Shown here piece after piece: positions 16,725 through 24,879 of a stretch of 64,000 nucleotides of DNA. Both the position numbers and the translations under genes were made by a program. The notes below the pieces were generated by a model. It did not search any database, was not told where the DNA came from, and saw nothing but the letters and a program-made list of their open reading frames with translations. Source of the stretch: Micromonospora echinaurantiaca (GTDB lineage Bacteria > Actinomycetota > Actinomycetes > Mycobacteriales > Micromonosporaceae); contig NZ_LT607750.1 in NCBI RefSeq assembly GCF_900090235.1, positions 818,501-882,500 of the forward strand, given 5' to 3'. Positions within the stretch are counted from its first letter, which is position 1, and every line of letters begins with the position of its first letter.

Positions 16725-16763
16725 CTTGCAATCGAGGCTGAAAGATTTCGGAAAGATTACAAG
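16725..16763 (-). promoter_or_regulatory. Candidate operator upstream of alpha-amylase
   Basis: CTTGCAATC (16725-16733) and GATTACAAG (16755-16763) form an inverted repeat with one mismatch in 9, in an AT-richer stretch 67-105 bp upstream of the amylase start. CTTGCA-type words occur in actinomycete amylase control regions bound by LacI-family maltose regulators. Assignment to a MalR-like protein is inference; no such regulator is in the window. Confidence 0.4.
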
Positions 16764-16921
16764 CGCATTGCAGCAGCTGTCAACGTATGGAAATTCATCG
16801 TTGCTCCGGTGGGTCGCCGAGGGCGGATGCCGCTACACGCGGCGGGCGGCCGGACGGTTCGACGGCCAGGCGGAAATTTTTCCCGGGTCGGTGATCCGAC
16901 CGCGCCGTCGCTCCGTACTCG

Positions 16922-18772
16922 ATGGGGGAGCAGGGTCGGCCGGCGGTGCGCCGCCGCGAGACGATCGAGGAGCAGATGGCCCGGGTCAAGCAGAACCAGA
17001 AACCGGCCACCGTCCGGACCGCCAGCACCAGCCGGGGCGTCCGTACCCGGTCCCGGCCCGCGGTAGCCGTGCTGACCGTGTCCGCGATCGCCGCGCTGTG
17101 GGCGGGGACGATGCTCACCGGCGCCGGCCAGACGGCGTACGCCTACGGCTTCTTCTTCACCGAGTTCTTCGCCGGGGTGATCGCCCTGGTGGCGCTGAGC
17201 CTCACCGTGATGCTCGGGCTGCTGGCCACCGACCGGCTGGTGCTGCTGATCCGGCACCGGGTGCTGCTCCAGTCCGCGCACCGGGCCACCGGCATCCTCG
17301 GCGTCGCCGGCCTCTTCTTCCACGTGCTGACCAAGGTGGCTACCGGCCGGGCGGCGAGCACCGACGCGATCGTGCCGTTCGTCGGTGGGCGCGGGCTCTA
17401 CGTCGGCCTCGGCACGGTGGCCGGGCTGCTCATGGTGAGCGTGCTCTGGACCGGCATCGTCCGAGCCCGGTTCGCCGGGGTCGGCCCGAAGTGGCTGTGG
17501 CGGACGCTGCACTCGACCGCGTACCTCTCCTGGCCGTTCGCCATCCTGCACGGGCTCAACGCGGGTCGGCCGGCCAGTTCCTGGGTGGTGCTCAGCTACC
17601 TCGCCTGCGTGCTGCTGGTCGTGCTGGCGCTGCTGGTCCGCCTCTCGGTGACGTTCGGCCGGCGCAGCCGGGAGCAGCACCAGGCGGCCGCGATGAACCA
17701 GGCCCTGGCCGCCCGACCGGCCGAGGACGGCAAGGGCCGGTCGCTGCTCGGTGGCGGGCTGTCTCGCCGCCGTGCCGAGGGCGACCGCGCCGGCCGGGAC
17801 AGCAGCTGGGCCGAGACCACCCTGGCCGGCACCTGGACCGCGCCCGGCGCCAAGCGGCGCGACCCGGAGCGGTTCACCGTGCCGGTGGTGCCCGAGCCGG
17901 GGTCGCTGCGCGAGCCGGTCCGCCCCGCCCGCCGCCGCGACCAGGAACTGGCGCCGACCGCCCGCCGACGCCGCACCGAGGAACGGGAAGCGGTGGCCCG
18001 CCGCCGCGAGGACGAGCTGGAGCCGGCCGCCCGGCGCCGCCGGGAGGAGGAGCCGGAGCGGCGGGCGACCCGCCGGCGCGGCGAGGAACCGGAGCGCGCC
18101 GAGCGGCGGTCCCGCCGGGCCGAGCAACCGGCCCGGGCCGGCCGCCGCCGGGACGAGGAGTTGGCCCCCACCGGCCGGCGGAGCCGGGATGACGAGGAGC
18201 TGGCGCCGACCGGCCGGCGGAGCCGGGACGCCGAGGAGTTGGCGCCGACCGGCCGGCGCCGCCGGGGCGCCGAGGAGACCGGGCGGGTCAGCCGCCGGTC
18301 CCGGGTCGACGCCGACGCCGACGCCGGCACCCGGTACTCGGTGCCGCCACGGCGGCGGGCCGACGAGCCGGAGGAGCCGTGGGACAGCCCGCGCCGCTGG
18401 GAGGTCGCCGAGCCGATCTCCGCCGGCCCGATCTCCGCCGGTCCGATCTCGGCCGGTCCGGTCTCCGCCGGCCCGATCTCAGCCGGTCCCGTCTCGGCCG
18501 GGCCGATCTCGGGCGGGCCGATCTCCGCGGCGCCGCGCAGCGGTGGGGGTCGGCACAGCGCCGAGGACGACGTGCCGGAGGAGCCGGACTACTGGCGTCC
18601 GCCGGCCCGGTACATCCCGGAGGAGATCCCGGCCGACGACACCCCGACCCTGGTCGACCTCGCCTCCCGGCGAGCCCGCCGGGAGGCCAAGGAGAGCCGC
18701 CGCCGGCGTCGGGCCAACGCCGACGCGGTGGACGGGGCGTACTGGGCCGGGCTGCGGGGTGAGGCGCGGTGA
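16922..18772 (+). CDS. Ferric-reductase-like heme-b membrane protein with charged repeat tail
   Basis: A 616-residue protein. Residues about 45-245 form five or six TM helices with His pairs H120/H134 (spacing 13) and H197/H210 (spacing 12), the pattern that holds two b hemes in ferric-reductase/YedZ-type domains. No flavin or NADPH domain follows. Instead residues about 333-460 are Arg/Glu-rich, including three copies of an EELAPTGRR unit. Residues about 498-538 repeat SAGPI/SAGPV, and an acidic-basic tail ends the protein. The stop overlaps the next gene, a NuoF-ferredoxin fusion, so the pair is co-translated and probably forms one electron-transfer complex. ATG at 16976, preceded by GAGGAG, is an alternative start. 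Confidence 0.75.
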   Translation: MGEQGRPAVRRRETIEEQMARVKQNQKPATVRTASTSRGVRTRSRPAVAVLTVSAIAALWAGTMLTGAGQTAYAYGFFFTEFFAGVIALVALSLTVMLGLLATDRLVLLIRHRVLLQSAHRATGILGVAGLFFHVLTKVATGRAASTDAIVPFVGGRGLYVGLGTVAGLLMVSVLWTGIVRARFAGVGPKWLWRTLHSTAYLSWPFAILHGLNAGRPASSWVVLSYLACVLLVVLALLVRLSVTFGRRSREQHQAAAMNQALAARPAEDGKGRSLLGGGLSRRRAEGDRAGRDSSWAETTLAGTWTAPGAKRRDPERFTVPVVPEPGSLREPVRPARRRDQELAPTARRRRTEEREAVARRREDELEPAARRRREEEPERRATRRRGEEPERAERRSRRAEQPARAGRRRDEELAPTGRRSRDDEELAPTGRRSRDAEELAPTGRRRRGAEETGRVSRRSRVDADADAGTRYSVPPRRRADEPEEPWDSPRRWEVAEPISAGPISAGPISAGPVSAGPISAGPVSAGPISGGPISAAPRSGGGRHSAEDDVPEEPDYWRPPARYIPEEIPADDTPTLVDLASRRARREAKESRRRRRANADAVDGAYWAGLRGEAR

Positions 18773-20235
18773 TGCGGACCACCGTGCCCGCGGTGGCCTG
18801 CGTCGGCGAGCCCCGGCTCACCGCCGGCTTCGCCGAGTTCGGCCGCCTCGACCTGCTCGCCCACGAGGAGGTGCACGGGCCGATCGGGCCGATGGAACCG
18901 GCCAACCTGCTGCGGCTCGCCGAGGGCATCCAGCTCAAGGGCAAGGGCGGCGCCGGCTTCCCGTTCGCCAAGAAGCTCCGCGCGGTGCTGGAGTCCTGCG
19001 AGCGGCAGGACCTGACCGCCGTGGTGGTGGTGAACGCGACCGAGGGCGAGCCGGCCAGCTGGAAGGACAAGGTGCTGCTCACCCGGGCCCCGCACCTCAT
19101 CCTGGACGGCGCCGCGCTGGCCGCGTACGCGCTGGACGCCGACGAGATCGTGATCGGCATCGCCGACGACGGGGTCGGCAAGGAGTCGCTGACCGAGGCG
19201 TTGCAGGAGCGCCGGATGCCGGTGCCGACCACCGTCGTCACCGTGCCGCACCGGTTCATCTCCGGCGAGGGTGGCGCGCTGGTGAACGGGATCAACGGGC
19301 TGCCGCACATCCCGCCCGGCACCAAGAAGCGCTCCAGCGACTCCGGCGTCGGCGGCCTGCCGACCCTGCTCTCCAACGCCGAGACGTACGCCCAGCTGGC
19401 GATCGCCGCCCGGCTCGGCCCGTACGAGTACGCGGCGCTCGGCACCGACGACGAGCCGGGCACCGTGCTGCTCACCGTCACCGGCGCGGCGAAGCGGCCG
19501 GCGGTGGTGGAGTGCGCCGCCGGCACCCCGCTGCGGGAGATCCTCGACCTGTGCGAGGCGCCGGACGGCCCGGGCATCCTGATGGGCGGCTACCACGGCA
19601 AGTGGATCACCCAGGAGGCCGCCGACCGGGCGGAGATCTCCCGCAAGGGGCTGGCCGCGGTCGGTGGCACCCTCGGCGCCGGCATCGTCGTCCCGCTCGG
19701 CGCGGACACCTGCCCGCTCGGCGAGGCCGCCCAGGTGGTCCGCTACCTGGCCGGCGAGTCCGCCGGGCAGTGCGGCCCGTGCAAGATGGGCCTGCCCGAC
19801 CTGGCCCGCGCCGTCGACCTGGCGGTCTCCGGCAGCGCGCCGGTGGAGGTGGTCCGGGCCGCCGCCGGTGACGTGAAGGGCCGCGGCGCGTGCAGCCACC
19901 CCGACGGTACGGCCCGGTTCGCCCTCTCCGCGATGGAGGTCTTCGCCGAGGACCTGCGGTTGCACACCACCGGCGAGGGCTGCGGCCGACGGGTCAAGGG
20001 TGTGATGGGGCTGCCCGGCGCACCCGACCCGAACCCGCAGAAGCTCACCCTCGACTGGTCCCGCTGCGACGGGCACGGGCTCTGCGCGCACGTGGTGCCC
20101 GACTTCATCCGGCTGGACGCCAACGGGTACCCCGCCTTCCCGCCCACCCCCGTGCCGACCTGGCTGCGCGAGGGCGCGCTGAAGGCGGTCAAGGTCTGCC
20201 CCGAGCTGGCCCTGCGGCTGGCCAAGGCCGAGTAG
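18769..20235 (+). CDS. NuoF-like NADH-binding protein fused to a 3Fe-4S ferredoxin
   Basis: A 488-residue protein. The N-terminal 400 residues follow complex I subunit NuoF: KGKGGAGFPFAKKL (residues 57-70) for NADH/FMN, NATEGEPASWKDK, and an SLBB-like region. The iron-sulfur loop reads ESAGQCGPCKMG with a further Cys in GACSH. The usual first Cys of the C-x2-C-x2-C motif is Ala, so only three of four ligands remain. The C-terminal 65 residues are a small ferredoxin with C-x5-C (RCDGHGLCAH) and VKVCPEL, the three-Cys pattern of 3Fe-4S ferredoxins. It probably moves electrons from NAD(P)H to the membrane heme protein encoded upstream. GTG 18769 or ATG 18772 could start it. Confidence 0.82.
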   Translation: MMRTTVPAVACVGEPRLTAGFAEFGRLDLLAHEEVHGPIGPMEPANLLRLAEGIQLKGKGGAGFPFAKKLRAVLESCERQDLTAVVVVNATEGEPASWKDKVLLTRAPHLILDGAALAAYALDADEIVIGIADDGVGKESLTEALQERRMPVPTTVVTVPHRFISGEGGALVNGINGLPHIPPGTKKRSSDSGVGGLPTLLSNAETYAQLAIAARLGPYEYAALGTDDEPGTVLLTVTGAAKRPAVVECAAGTPLREILDLCEAPDGPGILMGGYHGKWITQEAADRAEISRKGLAAVGGTLGAGIVVPLGADTCPLGEAAQVVRYLAGESAGQCGPCKMGLPDLARAVDLAVSGSAPVEVVRAAAGDVKGRGACSHPDGTARFALSAMEVFAEDLRLHTTGEGCGRRVKGVMGLPGAPDPNPQKLTLDWSRCDGHGLCAHVVPDFIRLDANGYPAFPPTPVPTWLREGALKAVKVCPELALRLAKAE

Positions 20236-20253
20236 CCACCTGCGAAGGGAGAC

Positions 20254-20889
20254 GTGATGCGGACGCTGTGCCGGTCGGTCCGGCCCGGGCGGTCACCCCG
20301 CCGCACCCCGCGCCGGGTCAGCGGCCCGCTCGCGGTGCTGCTCGCCGCCGTGCTGGGTGCGACGGCCTGCGCGGGCGGAGCAGATCCGGCCGGTCCGGCG
20401 GCCGCCGCCACCGGCGGCACCGCGCCGTCACCCACCGGCGGGACCGTGGCGTCGCCGACCGGATCGGCGGGGCCGGCCGCGCCGGTGCCGGACACCCTGG
20501 CCTTCACCGCGCGCACCCTGGACGGTGCGGCGTTCTCCGGTGCCGCGCTGGCCGGTCGGCCGGTGGTGCTCTGGTTCTGGGCGCCGTGGTGCGCGACCTG
20601 CGCCAGCCAGGCCTGGACGGTCGCCGAGGTGGCCCCGAAGTACCGGGACACGGTGCCCATCGTCGGCGTGGCCGGGCTCGGCGAGCAGCGGGCCATGAAG
20701 GACTTCGTCACCGAGTTCGAACTGGCCGGGACGCCCCAACTGGACGACCGGGCGGGCGCGCTGTGGCGCCGCTTCGAGGTGGTCGAGCAGAGCACCTTCG
20801 TGATCATCGACCGGAGCGGCGCGGTGGTGCACCAGGGCTTCCTCGACGGCGAGGACCTCACCCGGCGGGTCGCCGCGCTGGCCGGCTGA
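20254..20889 (+). CDS. TlpA-like thioredoxin-fold protein, extracytoplasmic
   Basis: A 211-residue protein. An Arg-rich n-region, a hydrophobic core (PLAVLLAAVLGATACAG) and a Cys at residue 39 suggest a lipoprotein or cleaved signal. A Gly/Ala/Pro/Thr linker then leads to a thioredoxin domain (residues 82-211) with active site WCATC (residues 112-116) and the TlpA/ResA-type VVLWFWAPWC strand. A cis-Pro loop (STFVIID region) and a C-terminal helix complete the fold. It lies 18 bp after the NuoF-like gene behind a GAAGGGAG ribosome site, so it is the third gene of the redox operon and a likely outer partner of it. Confidence 0.83.
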   Translation: MMRTLCRSVRPGRSPRRTPRRVSGPLAVLLAAVLGATACAGGADPAGPAAAATGGTAPSPTGGTVASPTGSAGPAAPVPDTLAFTARTLDGAAFSGAALAGRPVVLWFWAPWCATCASQAWTVAEVAPKYRDTVPIVGVAGLGEQRAMKDFVTEFELAGTPQLDDRAGALWRRFEVVEQSTFVIIDRSGAVVHQGFLDGEDLTRRVAALAG

Positions 20890-20952
20890 CGCAGGCCCCG
20901 CTGCCGGGGCCCGGGCCGTCGGGGCGCCGGTCGCCCCGGTCGGCCCGGAGAC

Positions 20953-20992
20953 GTGATACCTCACAGTCGTATTGATGACTCTGAGGTATCAC
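20953..20992. repeat. 40-bp dispersed palindrome, copy 3
   Basis: Same family as 11496-11535: the right arm ATGACTCTGAGGTATCAC is nearly perfect, and the left arm has three changes from consensus. It lies between the convergent ends of the TlpA-like gene (20889) and serS (21082), where it could also act as a bidirectional terminator. Confidence 0.9.
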
Positions 20993-21081
20993 GCCTGGCG
21001 GCAGGGGTGCGCCCGGGCCGCCCGCCTGAGCGGCGACGTCGGGTCCGGTCGCGGCGGGTGCGGCGGCCTCGGGCGGCGGAG

Positions 21082-22368
21082 TCAGCGGGCCGGGGTGAGG
21101 CGGTCGGTGCCCAGCCGGTCGCGGAGCACCTCGGGGATCAGCACCGACCCGTCGGCCTGCTGGAACTGCTCCAGGATGGCCGGGAAGAGCCGGCTGGTGG
21201 CCAGCGCCGACCCGTTGAGGGTGTGCACGAAGCGGGTCTGCTTGCCGCCCGGCTCGCGGTAGCGGATGGCCGCCCGGCGAGCCTGGTAGTCGCCGGCCCA
21301 GGAGACCGACGACACCTCCTTGTACTTGCCGGTGCTCGGCATCCACACCTCGATGTCCAGGGTCTTCTTCATCGAGGCGCTCGCGTCGCCGGCCGCGAGC
21401 AGGCTGGTCTGGTGGTGCAGGCCCAGCTTCTCGACCAGGCTCTCCACGTGGCCGACCATCGCCGTCAGCGCGGCGTCGGCCTGCTCGGGGAGGGTGAACT
21501 GGAAGATCTCCACCTTGTTGAACTGGTGGCCGCGCACCGTGCCGCGCTCGTCGGAGTGCGAGCCGGCGGCCTCGCGCCGGTAGCACGGGGTGTAGGCGAA
21601 CGCCTTCAGCGGCAGCTTGCCGGTGTCCAGGATCTCGTCCTGGTACGCGCCGAGGATCGCCGTCTCCGCGGTGGGCAGCAGGAACTGCCCGCGCGGGGCG
21701 GACTGCCGGTCCAGGTGGTAGACGTCGTCGTAGAACTTGGGGAACTGCCCGGCGGCGAAGCCGGCGCTGTCCAGCAGCAGGTGCGGCGGGAGCAGGAACT
21801 CGTAGCCGGCCGCGATGTTCTGCTCGATCAGCCAGTTGAGCAGCGCCCACTCCAGCCGGGCGCCCAGGCCGGTGTACATCCAGAAGCCGGAACCGCCGAG
21901 CTTGACCCCGCGCTCGTGGTCCACCAGGCCGAGCGCCCGGCTCAGCTCCACGTGGTCGCGGACCTGCTCGATGGCCGGCGGCTCGCCGAAGGTCCGGACG
22001 ACCCGGTTGGCCTCCTTGCCGCCGGGGACGACGTCGTCGGCGGGCAGGTTGGGCAGCTCGCTCATCCGGTCGCGCAGCCGGGCCTGCACCTCGTCGAGCT
22101 CGGCCTCCAGCTCGGCGAGCTGCTTGCGGCCGGCCTCGGGCGTGGCGACCTCCGGCTCGCGGCCGGCCCGCTTCGCCTCCGCGTACGCCCGGGCCTCGGC
22201 CTTGCGGCGCTGCCGCTCGCCGTCGATCTCCGTGATCAGGCTGCGTCGCTGCTGGTCGAGCTGCTGGAGCTCGTCCAGCGCGCGGGACACCTCGGCCGGG
22301 TCCAGCCGCTTGGCCAGCGCGGTCGCCACCGCGTCCCGATCCTTCCGGATCAACTCCATGTCGAGCAT
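21082..22368 (-). CDS. serS: Seryl-tRNA synthetase
   Basis: A 428-residue class II aminoacyl-tRNA synthetase that charges tRNA-Ser (and tRNA-Sec where present). The N-terminal about 100 residues are the long coiled-coil arm (ALDELQQLDQQRRSLITEID; EAGRKQLAELEAELDEVQAR) that grips the tRNA. The catalytic domain has motif 2 (PCYRREAAGSHSDERG and RGHQFNKVEIFQF) and motif 3 near the C-terminus (ALATSRLFPAILEQFQ). Length is normal. It is monocistronic with a 5' gap of 134 bp. Confidence 0.97.
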   Translation of the reverse strand: MLDMELIRKDRDAVATALAKRLDPAEVSRALDELQQLDQQRRSLITEIDGERQRRKAEARAYAEAKRAGREPEVATPEAGRKQLAELEAELDEVQARLRDRMSELPNLPADDVVPGGKEANRVVRTFGEPPAIEQVRDHVELSRALGLVDHERGVKLGGSGFWMYTGLGARLEWALLNWLIEQNIAAGYEFLLPPHLLLDSAGFAAGQFPKFYDDVYHLDRQSAPRGQFLLPTAETAILGAYQDEILDTGKLPLKAFAYTPCYRREAAGSHSDERGTVRGHQFNKVEIFQFTLPEQADAALTAMVGHVESLVEKLGLHHQTSLLAAGDASASMKKTLDIEVWMPSTGKYKEVSSVSWAGDYQARRAAIRYREPGGKQTRFVHTLNGSALATSRLFPAILEQFQQADGSVLIPEVLRDRLGTDRLTPAR

Positions 22369-22501
22369 GCTGCTCCGTACGCCTCCGTCCGGACGTCAGG
22401 TGGACCTCCAGATGCTACCGTCGCGGCCCCGCGCTCCCCGGGCGGGACCGGCGACGGTCAGCGCCGGATCGGCATCGGGCGGTCGGCGCCGGATCGGGTG
22501 G

Positions 22502-23590
22502 TCAGAGCCGGATCGGCATCAGGATGGAGAACGAGTCCGCGTCGTCCGGCCGGCGTACGGCCAGCGGGGCGATCGGGTCGTCCAGCTCCAGCACCAGCTC
22601 ACCCCGGCCGCCGGCGTCCAGCGCGTCGAGGAGGTAGCCGCCGTTGACCCCGATCCGGAACACGTCCGGGTCGTCGGTCAGCTCGTCCGCACCGAGCAGC
22701 CGCAGCCCGCCCTGCTCGTCCAGGCCGAGCACCGTCACGGACAGCTCGATCCCGTCGTGTCCGCGCGCCACGACCGGGGCGTCCGGGCTGGTCAGCGCGG
22801 CCCGCAGGGCGGCCACGTCGACCGTCAGCCGGTACGCCGGCGACCCGTCGGCCAGTGGCCGCAGCAGGGGGGCGTAGTCCGGGAACTCGTCCGGCAGGGC
22901 GGTGGCCTCGACGCCGCGCCCGGCCACCGAGACGGCGATGGTGTCGCCGGCCACGGTGAGCCACGCCTCGGCGGTGCTGTCCGCGGCGGTGTCGAGCAGG
23001 GCGCGAACCTCGTCGACGAAGCCGACCGGGGCGAGCGCGCGTACCGGCGGGCCGTCCGGCCGGCCACCGACCCGGGTCACGGCCAGCCGGTGCCGGTCGG
23101 TGGCGGCCAGCCGGACCCCGTCCGGGCCGATGTCGAACAGCACGCCGGCCAGCACCGGCAGCTCGGGGTCGGCACCGACCGCGAAGCGGACGGCGTCCAC
23201 GGCGGCGGCCAGGTCGGCGCGGGACAGCCCGAGGCGGGTGAACATCGGCCGCTCCCCGGGATCGACTAGGGCACGGATCCGGGAGAGTTCGCGGCGGGCG
23301 TCGGCGAGCCCGTCCTCCAGCCGGCGCAGGTGCGCGTCCAGCAGCCGGTGCACCTCGGCCGGTTCGGCCCGCACCGCCCGCGCGATCTCGGGCACCGGCA
23401 TCCCGACCCGGCGCAGCCCGGCCACCAGCCGGGCCGGCGCCACCTGGTCGTCGGTGTACCAGCGGTACCCGGTGACCGGGTCGACCCGCGCCGGGACCAG
23501 CACCCCGGCCGAGTCGTAGAACCGCAGGGCGCTCACCGTCAGGCCGCTGGCCCGGGCCAGCTCGCCGATGCTGCGCAGGTCGCTCTCCAC
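22502..23590 (-). CDS. MerR regulator fused to DNA polymerase III beta-clamp-like domains
   Basis: A 362-residue protein. Residues 1-70 are a MerR HTH (SIGELARASGLTVSALRFYD; GYRWYTDDQV), and residues about 70-115 a coiled coil. From about 120 onward it matches domains 2 and 3 of the replication sliding clamp DnaN: LAATDRHRLAVTR corresponds to the clamp VATDxxRLAV block, PDEFPDYAPLL to its FPDY loop, IGVNGGYLLDALDA to the domain 3 start, and the C-terminus SILMPIRL to the clamp's MPMRL end. DnaN domain 1 is absent. It may sense clamp-interacting partners or have co-opted the fold for dimer/ligand roles. GTG 23590 follows a modest AGGATC site. Confidence 0.82.
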   Translation of the reverse strand: MESDLRSIGELARASGLTVSALRFYDSAGVLVPARVDPVTGYRWYTDDQVAPARLVAGLRRVGMPVPEIARAVRAEPAEVHRLLDAHLRRLEDGLADARRELSRIRALVDPGERPMFTRLGLSRADLAAAVDAVRFAVGADPELPVLAGVLFDIGPDGVRLAATDRHRLAVTRVGGRPDGPPVRALAPVGFVDEVRALLDTAADSTAEAWLTVAGDTIAVSVAGRGVEATALPDEFPDYAPLLRPLADGSPAYRLTVDVAALRAALTSPDAPVVARGHDGIELSVTVLGLDEQGGLRLLGADELTDDPDVFRIGVNGGYLLDALDAGGRGELVLELDDPIAPLAVRRPDDADSFSILMPIRL

Positions 23591-23625
23591 GGCCGATGAT
23601 CCTGTCGTCTCAACCAGGTCGAGGG

Positions 23626-24828
23626 TCAAGCCGCCGCGGCGGCGGGGCCGTCCAGCACCCGGAAGGTCAGCCCGGCCCGGGTCAGCCGGTCCAGCAGCGC
23701 GTCGCCCATCGCGGCGACCGGGGTGAGCTGGCCGGCGGCCGGCGGCAGGTCGTCCAGCGCCAGGCAGAGCGCCGACTCGGCGAGCATCTTGGCCGTCTCG
23801 TCGTAGCCCGGGTCGCCGCCGGCCACCTCGGTCAACACCTGCCGGCCGCCGCCGGTGCCGACGAACCGGACCCGGAACCAGGACTTCGCCCGCTGCTGCG
23901 GCGTCGGCCCCTGCCCGGAGGCGAGCCGGCCGAACAGCCAGCGCCGGGTCGGTGGCAGCTTCACCAGGGCGACCACGGCGGCCAGCCCGGCCGCGCCGGC
24001 CAGCACGGTGGGCAGCCGCTTCACCGCGGCGAAGTGCCGGTAGCGGAAGTCCGGGCCGTACTCCGGTCGGGCCGCGGCCGAGCGGCGGACCACCTGCGGG
24101 TCGATGGTGGGCAGCGGCACGGACCAGACCCGCAGCTCGGCGGAGCGGGCGAGCCGGCCGGGCACCGCGCGGACCCGGCGGTCGGCCGGGCGCGGTTCGA
24201 CCGCCCGCCGCTGCCGGGCCGCCCGGGACGCCTGGGCGGTACGGGAGAACGCGGTGAGCGCCGAGTGGTAGGTGCCGGCGGAGAACCGGCCGCCGGCCCG
24301 GACGTAGCCGTCCACGGTGATCGGGCCGTCCGCCGGCAGGTGCTTGACCGTGTACCAGACGCCCAGGTCGTGCGGGATCGAGTCGAACCCGCAGGCGTGC
24401 ACCAGCCGGGCTCCGGTGCGTACCGCCTCGGCGTGGTGGCGCAGGTACATGGTGTCGACGAACTCGGGTTCGCCGGTGATGTCCAGGTAGTCGGTGCCGG
24501 CCTGGGCGCAGGCGGCGACGAGCGGCTCGCCGTGGTGCACGTACGGGCCGACCGTGCTGGCCACCACCCGGGCGCTCTCCGCCACCGCGCGCAGCGACTC
24601 CGGGTCGGTGACGTCGGCGGTGAGCAGCGGCAGGCTGGCCAACGCCGGGTTTATGGCGGCGAGCCGCTCGCGGACCGCCGCCAGCTTGCCCGGGTTCCGC
24701 CCGGCCAGCGCCCACCGCAGCCCCGCCGGCGCGTGCCGCGCCAGATACTCCGCGGTCAACCCCCCGGTGAACCCGGTAGCCCCGACCAGCACCACGTCAT
24801 GTTCCCGCCGCTCCCGCCCCTCACCCAC
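23626..24828 (-). CDS. Saccharopine-dehydrogenase-like NAD(P)-binding oxidoreductase
   Basis: A 400-residue protein of the saccharopine dehydrogenase NADP-binding family (trans-acting enoyl reductase group). The N-terminal Rossmann motif is VLVGATGFTGGLTAEYLA. DVTDPESLRAVAESARVVAS and VGPYVHHGEPLVAACAQAG are characteristic. The C-terminal half is long and Arg-rich, with YDETAKMLAESALCLALDD near the end, as in mycobacterial relatives that act in lipid metabolism. GTG at 24828 gives the standard N-terminus; the frame extends upstream into a hairpin but is not coding there. The MerR-clamp gene lies 35 bp downstream on the same strand and may be cotranscribed. Confidence 0.85.
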   Translation of the reverse strand: MGEGRERREHDVVLVGATGFTGGLTAEYLARHAPAGLRWALAGRNPGKLAAVRERLAAINPALASLPLLTADVTDPESLRAVAESARVVASTVGPYVHHGEPLVAACAQAGTDYLDITGEPEFVDTMYLRHHAEAVRTGARLVHACGFDSIPHDLGVWYTVKHLPADGPITVDGYVRAGGRFSAGTYHSALTAFSRTAQASRAARQRRAVEPRPADRRVRAVPGRLARSAELRVWSVPLPTIDPQVVRRSAAARPEYGPDFRYRHFAAVKRLPTVLAGAAGLAAVVALVKLPPTRRWLFGRLASGQGPTPQQRAKSWFRVRFVGTGGGRQVLTEVAGGDPGYDETAKMLAESALCLALDDLPPAAGQLTPVAAMGDALLDRLTRAGLTFRVLDGPAAAAA

Positions 24829-24879
24829 CCCCCGATCCTCCCACCCCCTCCGCCTGCCCGCCCACCCCGCCGACTCCCC

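Noticed and set aside
20894..20911. Short GGCCCCG/CGGGGCC hairpin as the TlpA-gene terminator
   Set aside because: Only 7 bp in very GC-rich DNA, so chance is likely. The palindrome at 20953 is a stronger candidate.
23591..24715. Apparent 5' extension of the MerR-clamp frame
   Set aside because: Low-complexity Arg/Gly-rich translation lying over the saccharopine-dehydrogenase gene in another phase. The MerR HTH begins right after GTG 23590.
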